From Pelagibacteraceae bacterium AG-404-P07 (GTDB lineage: Bacteria; Pseudomonadota; Alphaproteobacteria; Pelagibacterales; Pelagibacteraceae), in NCBI GenBank assembly GCA_003216235.1, contig QCJE01000006.1, positions 1 to 55,854 of the forward strand: a DNA stretch of 55,854 nt, in the 5' to 3' direction. The position numbers and the translations under genes were made by a program. The notes under the pieces were generated by a model. The model did not search any database. It saw only the letters and a program-made list of their open reading frames with translations, and was not told the origin of the DNA. This document shows positions 46,116-55,054 of the stretch, one piece after another (the first letter of the stretch is position 1; each line of letters opens with the position of its first letter).

Positions 46116-47859
46116 AAAATATTTTTTAATTATATTTATTTTCTTTTCATTAAATATTCACGCTGAAGAAAAACCAGTTGATATATGGAATATAGGTAAA
46201 GAAAATATTGGGGAAAATTCTTTAAAAGAGATAGCAGATAACGAGATTACTACGAGTATTAATAACAGTAATGAAACTAGTATTTATGAAATGCAATCAA
46301 AAAAAAAAATTGAAAGTATAGAACTAGATGAAAATTTGAATTTAAATGAAATTAATTTATTAGGTTTATATGATCCTGAAAAATTTGATTTAGATATTAA
46401 TATGTGGATCCATTCAGATGGAGATCAACTAAAAAATATTTTTTCGAAATTATTTAAAATAAATTTTTCAGATGATGCAAAAGAAATTATGAATATATCT
46501 GTTTTAACTAATTCGTATTCTCCAAAAAAAAATATTTCAAAAAATGAATTTTTGAAATTCAAATCAGATTGGTTAATTAAAAACTCAGATTTTGATTTAA
46601 TTAGAGAATATCTTATTAAGAATCAAGCTTTTGATCTTCAACCAGAATTAACACGATTTTTTATAAATGAATACTTATCGAATTTTGAAATTGAAAAAGC
46701 TTGTGACATATTTTCAGAAAATTTAAATCCTATAAATGATAAATATTTATCAAAGTTTGAAATATATTGTTTGATTAAATCAAATAAAAATAATGAAGCC
46801 CAAATCTTATTTGACTTAAAAAAAGAACTTGGTTTTAAAGATAAGTATTTTGAAAAAAAAATAAATATTCTATTTGGTTATACAGATGAAATTGATAAGA
46901 GTATTTCAGAAAAAACTATTCTTGATTTTCATTTAGCCCATATTACAAATCCTAATTTCGAATTTGAACCAGAAGAAACAACTAATAAAATAATTTGGAG
47001 ATATCTTTCTTCTTCAAATTTATTAAAATCTTTTAAAGAAGTAGATACAAAAAATTTAGATAAAATTTCAACTATTGAAAAAGCCGTTCATAACAAAAAT
47101 TATCCAGAAAAAGATCTTTTTAATTTATATAAAAGATTTCAATTTAGTATAAATCAACTTTTGAATGCAAAAGAAAATTATCAATCCTTGTCTAACATTG
47201 AAGCAAGAGCATTAATTTATCAAAAAATTTTACTTGAATCAGAAATGGTAGAAAAATTAAAATTGTTAAAAATATTGAAAGAATCTTTTAAAAAAGATGA
47301 TATCGACCAAGCTTTTGACAAGGAATTAAAGAAATATTTAAATGAAATGGATCCACTTAAAATACCTGATACTTTAACTAGTTTTTATTACACAAACATT
47401 AAAATTAAAAAAGAAGAGGATAAAAAAATAAAATATAATAATGACATTATACATCAATCTAAACTTGTTAATTATTTTAATGGTGATTATTCAAAATCTA
47501 AAATTACTAAAGATATAAATAACTTTTTAAGAAAAATAAAAAAAAATAAAAAATACTTTCTTTCAAAAAAAGATATAATTTTAATTGAGTCGTTAAAGTC
47601 TGATGGGATAGTTGTAGAAAAAAAATATGATGATTTGTACGAAATAAATATATCAGAAATACCGACTGATATTCAGGTAATGATAAATAATAAAGAAAAG
47701 GGTGCTGCTCTGCTAAGAATAGCAGAAGTTATTGGTCAAGATGAACTAGAAAGAATAGATGAAGACACTATTTATTTTATAATAAGTACTTTAAATCAGC
47801 TAAATATTGACTCTATAAGAAATAAAATTTTACTAAAAGTTCTCCCTTTAAAAGTATAA
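46090..47859 (+). CDS. Exported alpha-helical repeat protein, unknown function
   Basis: A 589-residue protein with a clear Sec signal peptide: MRILKLLNKK, a hydrophobic core and probable cleavage after NIHA. The mature protein is rich in Lys, Asn, Glu and Leu and helical throughout, with a solenoid-like pattern. No enzyme motif is visible. The C-terminus (ALLRIAEVIGQDELERID onward) has a leucine-rich helix-turn-helix character that I associate with conserved periplasmic alphaproteobacterial proteins of unknown role. It overlaps the preceding membrane microprotein gene by 26 nt and precedes def by 24 nt. A role in the cell envelope is likely but unproven. Confidence 0.75.
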   Translation: MRILKLLNKKYFLIIFIFFSLNIHAEEKPVDIWNIGKENIGENSLKEIADNEITTSINNSNETSIYEMQSKKKIESIELDENLNLNEINLLGLYDPEKFDLDINMWIHSDGDQLKNIFSKLFKINFSDDAKEIMNISVLTNSYSPKKNISKNEFLKFKSDWLIKNSDFDLIREYLIKNQAFDLQPELTRFFINEYLSNFEIEKACDIFSENLNPINDKYLSKFEIYCLIKSNKNNEAQILFDLKKELGFKDKYFEKKINILFGYTDEIDKSISEKTILDFHLAHITNPNFEFEPEETTNKIIWRYLSSSNLLKSFKEVDTKNLDKISTIEKAVHNKNYPEKDLFNLYKRFQFSINQLLNAKENYQSLSNIEARALIYQKILLESEMVEKLKLLKILKESFKKDDIDQAFDKELKKYLNEMDPLKIPDTLTSFYYTNIKIKKEEDKKIKYNNDIIHQSKLVNYFNGDYSKSKITKDINNFLRKIKKNKKYFLSKKDIILIESLKSDGIVVEKKYDDLYEINISEIPTDIQVMINNKEKGAALLRIAEVIGQDELERIDEDTIYFIISTLNQLNIDSIRNKILLKVLPLKV

Positions 47860-47883
47860 ATAATACATTAAAATAAACTTATC

Positions 47884-48402
47884 ATGACAGTTAAAACTAT
47901 ATTAACAGAACCTAACGATATATTGAGAAAGGTTTCACAACCAGTCGATAAAGTTGGTAAGGATGAAAAAATATTAATGGATGATATGTTGGAAACAATG
48001 TATGCAGCAAATGGGATAGGTCTTGCAGCAATTCAAATAGGTGTACCAAAAAGAATAATTGTTATGGATTTAGGAAGAGAGGATGGAAAAAAAGATCCAA
48101 GATATTTTGTAAATCCTGTAATTAAGAATAAAGATCAAGCAAGATCTACGTATGAAGAGGGCTGCTTATCTGTTCCAAATCAATTTGCAGAAATAGATCG
48201 ACCAAGTAAATGTGAGGTTCAATTTTTAGACTATAATGGAGAAAAAAAGATATTAAAAGCAGAAGGGTTACTAGCAACATGTATTCAACATGAAATGGAT
48301 CATTTAGAAGGAATCCTCTTTATCGATTATTTATCAAAATTAAAAAAAACAATGATTTTAAAAAAACTATCTAAAAATAAATCCACTCGTATAGTTGTTT
48401 AA
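47884..48402 (+). CDS. def: Peptide deformylase
   Basis: A 172-residue metalloenzyme that removes the N-formyl group from nascent proteins. All three signatures are present: NGIGLAAIQIG (GxGxAAxQ), EGCLS near residue 92 with the metal cysteine, and QHEMDHL with His136, Glu137 and His140. The length is typical. It is followed by fmt with a 3-nt gap, the usual def-fmt pair, and then truA. The C-terminal KLSKNKSTRIVV extension is short and basic. Confidence 0.97.
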   Translation: MTVKTILTEPNDILRKVSQPVDKVGKDEKILMDDMLETMYAANGIGLAAIQIGVPKRIIVMDLGREDGKKDPRYFVNPVIKNKDQARSTYEEGCLSVPNQFAEIDRPSKCEVQFLDYNGEKKILKAEGLLATCIQHEMDHLEGILFIDYLSKLKKTMILKKLSKNKSTRIVV

Positions 48403-48405
48403 TAA

Positions 48406-49338
48406 ATGGCAAATAAGATTATTTTTATGGGTACCCCATTGTTTGCAGTACCAATTTTAAAATCATTATATCAAAATGGTTATCCAATATCAGTTGTGTA
48501 TACACAACCACCTCAAAAATCTCATCGTGGACAAAAGATTAATAAATCACCCATTCAAGGAATCTCGGAAACTTTAAATATTGAATTTAGATCTCCAGAA
48601 ATATTAAAAGATAATAAGGAAGAGTTTGAATATATAAAAAAATTAGATGCAGATCTTGCAATTGTTGTTGCTTATGGAAAAATTATACCAAAAACCTTTT
48701 TGAATTTAACCAAAAAAGGTTTTTTTAATATACATGCATCTATTCTTCCTAGATGGAGAGGTGCAGCTCCAATTCAAAGATCAATAATGAATTTAGATGA
48801 AAATGTAGGAATAAGTATTATGAAAATAGTTGAAGAATTGGACAGTGGGCCAGTTAGTAATATCTATAAAATAAGATTAAATCAAAATGATAATGCTCAA
48901 GAAATATCAGAAAAATTATCAATATTAGCAGCAGAAAAAATTTTGGGCAATGTTGATGACATTTTGGAAGATAAAGTAAAATTCACTGAACAAGATCACT
49001 CAAAAGCAACCTATGCAAAAAAAATAGAAAAAATAGAAGGTAAAATTAATTGGAATGAGAAAGCTATAAATATTATTGGAAAAATAAATGGCTTATTTCC
49101 AAATCCTGGTGCTTTTTTTAATTTTAAAGGAGAGAGATATAAAGTTCTTAAAGCTGAAATGTGTAATGGCGTAGGTATGATTGGTGAAGTGCTGTCTGAC
49201 AAATTAGAAATAGCATGTAACAATAATGAGTCTATTAAAATTCTTGAAATTCAAAGGCAAGGAAAAAAATCTCAAAAAATAGGAGAGTTTATGCTTGGTT
49301 CTCAAATTAAAAAGGGTTTAATATTAGAAAATGTTTAG
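48406..49338 (+). CDS. fmt: Methionyl-tRNA formyltransferase
   Basis: A 310-residue enzyme that formylates initiator Met-tRNA with 10-formyl-THF. The N-terminal Rossmann-like domain contains HASILPRWRGAAPIQRSI, which includes the SLLP-type motif and the catalytic His/Asn region, followed by IMKIVEELDSGPV. The C-terminal domain binds tRNA. It lies in def-fmt-truA order, 3 nt after def, and the truA start lies inside its last codons (8-nt overlap), giving coupled translation. Confidence 0.97.
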   Translation: MANKIIFMGTPLFAVPILKSLYQNGYPISVVYTQPPQKSHRGQKINKSPIQGISETLNIEFRSPEILKDNKEEFEYIKKLDADLAIVVAYGKIIPKTFLNLTKKGFFNIHASILPRWRGAAPIQRSIMNLDENVGISIMKIVEELDSGPVSNIYKIRLNQNDNAQEISEKLSILAAEKILGNVDDILEDKVKFTEQDHSKATYAKKIEKIEGKINWNEKAINIIGKINGLFPNPGAFFNFKGERYKVLKAEMCNGVGMIGEVLSDKLEIACNNNESIKILEIQRQGKKSQKIGEFMLGSQIKKGLILENV

Positions 49339-50071
49339 ATATCAAATACTCATTGAGTACGTTGGTACTAACTTCAGAGGTTGGCAGGTCCAAAAAAAGG
49401 GAAAAACTATTCAAGGATTTATACAAGAAAAAATTTCAAATCTTTTAAGAGAAAAAATATTATTATTAGGATCAGGTAGAACAGATACCGGAGTACATGC
49501 ATTTGAACAGTCTGCTCATTTCGATTGTAAAATCAAAATTAAAAATTTTGATAAGTTTTTGAAATCAATGAATTATTTTTTAAATAAAGATGGAGTCACA
49601 ATTCTTAAAATTAAAAAAAGAAATAATAATTTTCATGCGAGATTTTCAGCTAAGATGAGAATATATAAGTATATAATTATAAACCGTCTTGGAAGGCCAG
49701 TTATAGAAAATAATAGAGGCTGGCATATAATGAAGAAACTTGATTTAACAGAAATGAAAAAAGGTGCAAAAAAGTTAATTGGAACTAAAGATTTTTCGAC
49801 TTTTAGAGCTTCAAGCTGTAGAGCAAAAAGCCCTATAAAATCTTTGAAATTAGTAAGGATTAAAGCTTCAAGAGATAAAATAGAAATAGAATTTAGGTCT
49901 CAATCTTTTTTACAGCAACAAGTTCGTTCTATGGTTGGTTGCTTGAAATATCTTGGTGAGAATAAATGGTCATTAAAAAAATTTGAAAGTGTAATGAAAT
50001 CAAAAAAAAGAACATTATGTGCTCCACCAGCGCCACCAGAAGGTTTATTTTTATTTAAAATTATTTATTAG
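49331..50071 (+). CDS. truA: tRNA pseudouridine(38-40) synthase
   Basis: A 246-residue TruA that modifies U38, U39 and U40 of the anticodon arm. The catalytic aspartate is Asp52 in GSGRTDTGVHAFEQSAHF. The conserved FRGWQVQ, KDFSTFRASSC and RSQSFLQQQVRSMVG segments are present. It overlaps fmt by 8 nt at the start. Its last 11 nt overlap the convergent SET-domain gene, so no spacer for a terminator exists. Confidence 0.96.
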   Translation: MFRYQILIEYVGTNFRGWQVQKKGKTIQGFIQEKISNLLREKILLLGSGRTDTGVHAFEQSAHFDCKIKIKNFDKFLKSMNYFLNKDGVTILKIKKRNNNFHARFSAKMRIYKYIIINRLGRPVIENNRGWHIMKKLDLTEMKKGAKKLIGTKDFSTFRASSCRAKSPIKSLKLVRIKASRDKIEIEFRSQSFLQQQVRSMVGCLKYLGENKWSLKKFESVMKSKKRTLCAPPAPPEGLFLFKIIY

Positions 50072-50540
50072 CTTCTTTTTTAGTTAATGAGAATTTTTTA
50101 TTAATGCGCCATCTTGATTCTGCTCTAACAATATATCCACAACACTTTTTAGATCCACACTTACAAGGAAATTGTTTATAATCTTTGTCAAAACCAAAAC
50201 CATAATCACATGTAAATTCCTCACCTTTTTTAATATCTTTTATTGTAGTCACCCAAACTTTGAGGCCTTTTCCCTCGTAGTCACAATTGTTATCACACGA
50301 ATGATTTATTAAACCAGCTGTATTCCAAGAAAAATCTCCATCTAAAGTATATCTTTTATTTAAAGTGAATAAGTAGATTGGTTTTTTATTGTCAAATTTA
50401 TCAGAATTATCCACTTTTTTATTAGTTATAATTTTTCCAACATAATTTATAATTTTTGTTCCTGCCTTTATATTTTTTGTGGCATAAAGTCCTCTACCTT
50501 TATTATCAATTTTAGATTTTTTTATTTTATATAATTTCAT
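50061..50540 (-). CDS. SET-domain lysine methyltransferase-like protein
   Basis: A 159-residue protein. The SET core runs from SKIDNKGRGLYATKNIKAG (the first SET motif) through GLINHSCDNNCD (the NHSC knot at residues 79-82) to GEEFTCDYGF with catalytic Tyr113. A post-SET segment CKCGSKKC (Cys126, 128, 133) can bind zinc with the NHSC cysteine. SET proteins methylate protein lysines using SAM. No histone is known in such bacteria, so targets could be ribosomal or other proteins. It overlaps truA by 11 nt and lies 31 nt downstream of the histone-deacetylase-family gene on the same strand. Confidence 0.88.
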   Translation of the reverse strand: MKLYKIKKSKIDNKGRGLYATKNIKAGTKIINYVGKIITNKKVDNSDKFDNKKPIYLFTLNKRYTLDGDFSWNTAGLINHSCDNNCDYEGKGLKVWVTTIKDIKKGEEFTCDYGFGFDKDYKQFPCKCGSKKCCGYIVRAESRWRINKKFSLTKKEANK

Positions 50541-50571
50541 GAAGAGTTATTTATAATTTATTGGAGCATTA

Positions 50572-51501
50572 TCAATTGAATTCTAATAATGCATCAACAT
50601 GCCTCTTAGCACTATCTTTAAGAGCCTGTAAATCATACCCACCTTCAAGAATTGAAACTACTTTACCATTAGAATATTTTTTTGATGTTTCTAATATTCT
50701 TTTTGTTATTTCATAATAATCATCAGTATAAAGTTTAAATTGTGCAAGTGGGTCTGAGGTGTGTCCATCAAATCCTGCACTAATAAGAACAAATTCAGGC
50801 TTAAATTCTTTTAATCTTTTTAAAGCAAATTCAAATGCATTTAAGTATTCTTGCGAGTTTGTGCCAGCTGGCAAAGGAATATTGTAAATATTATTAAATT
50901 TACCTTTTTCTTTATCAGATCCTGTTCCAGGATAAAAAGGATATTGATGTGTTGAAATAAATAAAACATTTTTATTGTCGTAAAAAATATCTTGTGTTCC
51001 GTTACCATGATGAACATCAAAATCCACAATAGCAACTCGCTTATATTTATATTTATTAAGTAAATAATTAGCACCAATTGCAACATTATTTAAAATACAG
51101 AAACCCGCAGCTTTATTTTGATTACTATGATGACCGGGAGGACGTACATTGCAAAAAGCATTTTTAAATTCTCTATTTTGCACACCGTCTATTGCCGCAA
51201 TAATTGATCCAGCAGCATCAAATGTTGCTTTTTTACTTCCAGGAGAAATAATTGTATCACCATCAAGAAATGAAAAACCCTTAGCTGGAAAAGAATTTTT
51301 TAATAAATCAACATAATTGGATTCATGAGTATATTCTATTATATCATCAGTAATTATTGAGGGTTTTTTCCACAAAATATTTTTATTGTTATGCTTTTTA
51401 AAATTTTCAGTAATAACCGAAACTCGTGCTATTTGTTCTGGATGACCTGGACCAGTATCATGATTTTGAAATGTTTTTGAAGTAATTAAACCAGTTTTCA
51501 C
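50572..51501 (-). CDS. Histone deacetylase / acetylpolyamine amidohydrolase family protein
   Basis: A 309-residue arginase-deacetylase-fold hydrolase. Family landmarks are GPGHPEQIARV, CNVRPPGHHSN, AGFCILNNVAIGA, VDFDVHHGNGTQDIFY with the zinc Asp/His pair, STHQYPFYPGTG, ISAGFDGHTSDPL with the second zinc Asp, and EGGYDLQAL. Bacterial members remove acetyl groups from polyamines, acetoin-related substrates or protein lysines. Its start overlaps the dapE stop as ATGA, so it is probably translated from the lysine-biosynthesis message, and the SET gene follows 31 nt later. Confidence 0.93.
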   Translation of the reverse strand: MKTGLITSKTFQNHDTGPGHPEQIARVSVITENFKKHNNKNILWKKPSIITDDIIEYTHESNYVDLLKNSFPAKGFSFLDGDTIISPGSKKATFDAAGSIIAAIDGVQNREFKNAFCNVRPPGHHSNQNKAAGFCILNNVAIGANYLLNKYKYKRVAIVDFDVHHGNGTQDIFYDNKNVLFISTHQYPFYPGTGSDKEKGKFNNIYNIPLPAGTNSQEYLNAFEFALKRLKEFKPEFVLISAGFDGHTSDPLAQFKLYTDDYYEITKRILETSKKYSNGKVVSILEGGYDLQALKDSAKRHVDALLEFN

Positions 51502-52655
51502 TTAAAATAATTTTGTAAAATATTTTTATAAATCTTAGTCAAATTTTTTAGATCTTTCAAAGATACTGCCTCATCAACTTTGTGCATAGTTTTTCCTACT
51601 AACCCGAATTCTAAACCTGGTGATATTTTTTTTATAAATCTTAAATCTGAAGTTCCACCTGTGGTAGATAGTTTTGGCTTAATCTTAGTGATTTTTTTAA
51701 TTATATTTTGGATCATAAAAGTTGTGCTATTTGCTTTTGTTAAAAAAGCTTCGCCTGATACTCTATATTCAATTTTGTATTTAGATTTATTCTTTTTACT
51801 AATTTTATTAAAAATTTTATTAAGTCTTCTTTTTATAGAAGCTGATGAATGTTTATTGTTAAACCTTATATTGAATGTTGCTTCTGCAACTGCAGGAATA
51901 ACATTATCTGCTTTATTATTAATATTTATTTTAGTTACTTCCAAGTTAGTGGGTTGAAAATTTTTTGTGCCTTTATCAAATCCAATTTCTTTAAGTTCAT
52001 TCAAAATTTTTATAATTATTGTTGATGGATTCTTTGCCCTATGAGGATATGCTACATGTCCTTGTAAACCGAATATCTTCAATTTACCGGTTAAACTCCC
52101 CCTTCTGCCAATTTTAATCATTTCACCTAATTTATTTGGATTTGTTGGCTCACCAACTAAACAAAAATTAATTCTTTCTCTCTTTTTTTTTAAATAGTCT
52201 ACAACTTTTTTTGTTCCATTTACCGCATCACCTTCTTCATCTCCAGTTATTATTAAACTTATGGAACCATCAAAATTTTTGTTTTCATTTAAAAATTTAC
52301 TTACTGCTGAAACAAAGGATGCAATAGAACTTTTCATGTCATTTGCCCCTCTTCCAATTAAATGACCATTTTTTATAGATGGTTTAAAAGGATTAATTGT
52401 CCAATCTTTAATATTTCCTGGGGGTACCACATCTAAGTGACCCGCATAACAAAAATTAGGTCCTTTAGTACCTATTCTTGCATATAAATTTTTAACAGGT
52501 TGAAAATTTTTTTCTTTAAATTCTAATATTTTTGTTTTGAAACCTAATTTTTTTAATTTTTTTTCTAAAAATTTCATTACTCCTGCATCGATCGGAGTAA
52601 CAGATGGAAATTTTATTAGCTCTTTAGCTAATTGTAATTCATTTAAAACATTCAT
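51498..52655 (-). CDS. dapE: Succinyl-diaminopimelate desuccinylase
   Basis: A 385-residue M20 metallohydrolase producing LL-diaminopimelate for lysine and peptidoglycan synthesis. Motifs are CYAGHLDVVPPG (metal His/Asp), GRGANDMKSSIASFV, TGDEEGDAVNGT (Glu pair), the dimerisation-domain GRRGSLTGKLKI and GLQGHVAYPHRAKNP, and the C-terminal TGGTSDLRF and GKTMHKVDEAV. It lies 1 nt after dapD and overlaps the HDAC-family gene by 4 nt, so the dap genes and the hydrolase are one operon. Confidence 0.97.
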   Translation of the reverse strand: MNVLNELQLAKELIKFPSVTPIDAGVMKFLEKKLKKLGFKTKILEFKEKNFQPVKNLYARIGTKGPNFCYAGHLDVVPPGNIKDWTINPFKPSIKNGHLIGRGANDMKSSIASFVSAVSKFLNENKNFDGSISLIITGDEEGDAVNGTKKVVDYLKKKRERINFCLVGEPTNPNKLGEMIKIGRRGSLTGKLKIFGLQGHVAYPHRAKNPSTIIIKILNELKEIGFDKGTKNFQPTNLEVTKININNKADNVIPAVAEATFNIRFNNKHSSASIKRRLNKIFNKISKKNKSKYKIEYRVSGEAFLTKANSTTFMIQNIIKKITKIKPKLSTTGGTSDLRFIKKISPGLEFGLVGKTMHKVDEAVSLKDLKNLTKIYKNILQNYFK

Positions 52656-52656
52656 T

Positions 52657-53484
52657 TTAATCTCTTAAAAGATCGTTTATAGACGTTTTGGATCTTGTTC
52701 TTTCATCAACTTGTTTAATTATAACCGCACAATATAATGATGGTGCCAATGAGTTTTTTTTGTCAGGCAATGATCCTGGAACGACGACTGAGTAAGGTGG
52801 AATTTTTCCATAAGAGATTTTTCCAGTTTTTCTATCAACTATTTTAGTTGATTGACCAATATACATCCCCATACTTAAAACTGAGCCTTCACCAACAATT
52901 ACACCTTCTACTACTTCTGACATAGCTCCTAAAAAAACGTTATCTTCAATTATTGTTGGCAATGCTTGTGCAGGCTCTAATACTCCACCAACACCTGAAC
53001 CAGCCGAGATATGACAATTTTTTCCTATTTGACAACAGCTACCTGCTCTAGCAAAAGTATCTATCATTGTACCCTCATCTATATAAGCACCAATGTTTAC
53101 ATAGCACGGCATTAAAACAGCATTTTTTCCAACAAATGACCCTTTTCTTACTGGAGAATTAGGAACCATTCTAAAGCCAGCTTTCTCATGGTCTTCTTTC
53201 GACCATCCTGCAGTTTTACCTTTTAATAAATGAGCTTTATCATACCAACTACTATAAGGACCATTTAAATTTTCCATTGGATAAATTCTGAAACTTAACA
53301 TAATTGCTTTTTTAAGATGCTGATGTGTCACCCATTCTCCATCAATTTTTTCAGCAACTCTAGATTTACCACTATCTAAATCACTGATAACTTGATTGAT
53401 AGCATCCTTAAGTTTTTGATCAGAGTTTTGGTTTATTTGGTCTTTAACTTCCCAAGCATCATTAATAATTTTTTCTAAAGACAT
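52657..53484 (-). CDS. dapD: 2,3,4,5-tetrahydropyridine-2,6-dicarboxylate N-succinyltransferase
   Basis: A 275-residue left-handed beta-helix enzyme that succinylates tetrahydrodipicolinate in lysine/DAP synthesis. The hexapeptide repeats run from about residue 110 to 230, containing [37 protein letters not shown] and [10 protein letters not shown]. The C-terminal [18 protein letters not shown] is typical. The length matches E. coli DapD (274). The HAD phosphatase gene ends 3 nt upstream, and dapE follows after 1 nt. Confidence 0.97.
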   Translation of the reverse strand: MSLEKIINDAWEVKDQINQNSDQKLKDAINQVISDLDSGKSRVAEKIDGEWVTHQHLKKAIMLSFRIYPMENLNGPYSSWYDKAHLLKGKTAGWSKEDHEKAGFRMVPNSPVRKGSFVGKNAVLMPCYVNIGAYIDEGTMIDTFARAGSCCQIGKNCHISAGSGVGGVLEPAQALPTIIEDNVFLGAMSEVVEGVIVGEGSVLSMGMYIGQSTKIVDRKTGKISYGKIPPYSVVVPGSLPDKKNSLAPSLYCAVIIKQVDERTRSKTSINDLLRD

Positions 53485-53487
53485 AAT

Positions 53488-54180
53488 TTATTGACTTTTT
53501 AATAACCTTATTTCTTTAAGAAATAAAGATAGATTTTCAATTTTATGGGAAATATATTCTTTATCAGAATCTATCTTTCCAAAGTGTTCATCATTAATTA
53601 ACCAAACAGTTGTACATCCTCTTTCATGGCCAATACTAAGATTTTTAGCGATATCCTCTATATAAATTGTCTCTTTTGGATTAATGTCAAATTTTTTAGC
53701 CATTAAATCAAAAGTTTTAGCTTCTGGCTTAGGTACATAACCAGCATCTTTGATGTCAAAAACTTTATCTCTTCCAAAAAGATCATAAATACCCAGATGA
53801 GTTAAAATATTTTCAGCATGCTCAGCACTTCCATTAGTAAAAATAAATTTTTCCATATCTAGTTTTTCAAGCTCATTTCTCATGATTTTATCTTCTTTCA
53901 TAAATGATAGATCAATTGTGTGGACATATTTTAAAAATTCTTCTGGTGGAATATTGTGATGTATCATTAAACCATTTAAGCTTGTGTTATATTTATAAAA
54001 ATAATTGGTTTGTAACTCTTTAGCTTTTTTGGTGTCTATTTTTAATCTTTCCGATATAAACATTGTCATTCTTTTAGAGACCTGACCAAATACTTTTTCT
54101 AATGAGTAGTTATTATGTTTTCCATAACAAACTCCATCAAGATCTAACAAGAGATTCTTCATTTGTTTAATATTTTTCAT
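53488..54180 (-). CDS. HAD-family hydrolase (pyrimidine 5'-nucleotidase-like)
   Basis: A 230-residue haloacid dehalogenase-superfamily protein. Motif I is LLLDLDGVCYG with both aspartates, motif II TNGS, and motif IV EDIAKN. It resembles the alphaproteobacterial/SDT1-type pyrimidine 5'-nucleotidases that occur beside argB. The likely reaction is dephosphorylation of a nucleotide or phospho-metabolite, exact substrate unknown. It begins inside the argB stop (ATGA, 4-nt overlap). An internal ATG 18 nt downstream is an alternative start that would keep motif I, and the overlap supports the longer one. dapD follows after 3 nt. Confidence 0.88.
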   Translation of the reverse strand: MKNIKQMKNLLLDLDGVCYGKHNNYSLEKVFGQVSKRMTMFISERLKIDTKKAKELQTNYFYKYNTSLNGLMIHHNIPPEEFLKYVHTIDLSFMKEDKIMRNELEKLDMEKFIFTNGSAEHAENILTHLGIYDLFGRDKVFDIKDAGYVPKPEAKTFDLMAKKFDINPKETIYIEDIAKNLSIGHERGCTTVWLINDEHFGKIDSDKEYISHKIENLSLFLKEIRLLKSQ

Positions 54181-55028
54181 TTTCTTATTAAAGTCCCGGA
54201 ACCTTTATCAGAAAAAATTTCAAATAATATAGAGTGTTGTTTTCTACCATCAATTATCCCAACAGCTGTTACACCATTGTTAACGGCATCTAAACAAGTA
54301 TTTATTTTAGGAATCATTCCCTCAGTAATAGTTTTATCCTCAATCATTTTCATTATTTCTGATGAAGAAATTTCTTCAATTAGTTTTTTTTCTTTATTTA
54401 AAACTCCCTCTACATTGGTCATTAGAAGTAATCTTCTAGATTGTAACGATTTAGCAATTGCACCAGCAGCAGTATCACCATTAATATTATAAGATTGATT
54501 ATTTTTATCCAAGCCTAGTGGTGAAATAATTGGAATCTTTTTATGTTTAAGAGTATTCACTATAATGTCATTATTAATTTTATTTGGTATTCCAACAAAC
54601 CCTAGTTCTTCAGCTTCTGGGATCACTTCAATTATGTTCTGATTTTTGGTGTGGATTGAAATTGCTTCAGATCCTTTTTTTTTTAAAGATTTAACAATAT
54701 CATTATTAAAATCAATTAAAACAGTTTCAACTATGTTTATAATTTTTTTATCAGTTACTCTTAGTCCTCTAATAAATTTAGACTCAATATTTGATTTATC
54801 TAACTCCCTTTTAATTCTTGGACCACCTCCATGAACAACTGCTATGGAAAGTCCTAGTTTATTCAATATACTTATGTCTGTTATAAAATTATTAAATATA
54901 TTTCTATCAATAAATACATTTCCGCCATACTTTATAATGATTAAATCATTTTTGTATTTTTCTATATATTTTGATACCTCATTTATTGGTGGTCCATTTT
55001 TAGGTAAAATTTTTTTTAAATCCATCAA
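54177..55028 (-). CDS. argB: Acetylglutamate kinase
   Basis: A 283-residue amino-acid-kinase-fold enzyme, the second step of arginine synthesis. Motifs include IIKYGGNVF (phosphate-binding lysine), VVHGGGPRI, YNINGDTAAGAIAKS and TNVEGVLN, followed by GMIPKINTCLDAV, which is typical of the feedback-responsive group. A second ATG lies one codon after the first and either is possible. It is the first gene of an argB-HAD-dapD-dapE-HDAC-SET run on the minus strand and starts 26 nt after yidC. Confidence 0.96.
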   Translation of the reverse strand: MMDLKKILPKNGPPINEVSKYIEKYKNDLIIIKYGGNVFIDRNIFNNFITDISILNKLGLSIAVVHGGGPRIKRELDKSNIESKFIRGLRVTDKKIINIVETVLIDFNNDIVKSLKKKGSEAISIHTKNQNIIEVIPEAEELGFVGIPNKINNDIIVNTLKHKKIPIISPLGLDKNNQSYNINGDTAAGAIAKSLQSRRLLLMTNVEGVLNKEKKLIEEISSSEIMKMIEDKTITEGMIPKINTCLDAVNNGVTAVGIIDGRKQHSILFEIFSDKGSGTLIRK

Positions 55029-55054
55029 GTTTTTTTTGATTTTATACTCAAGAA

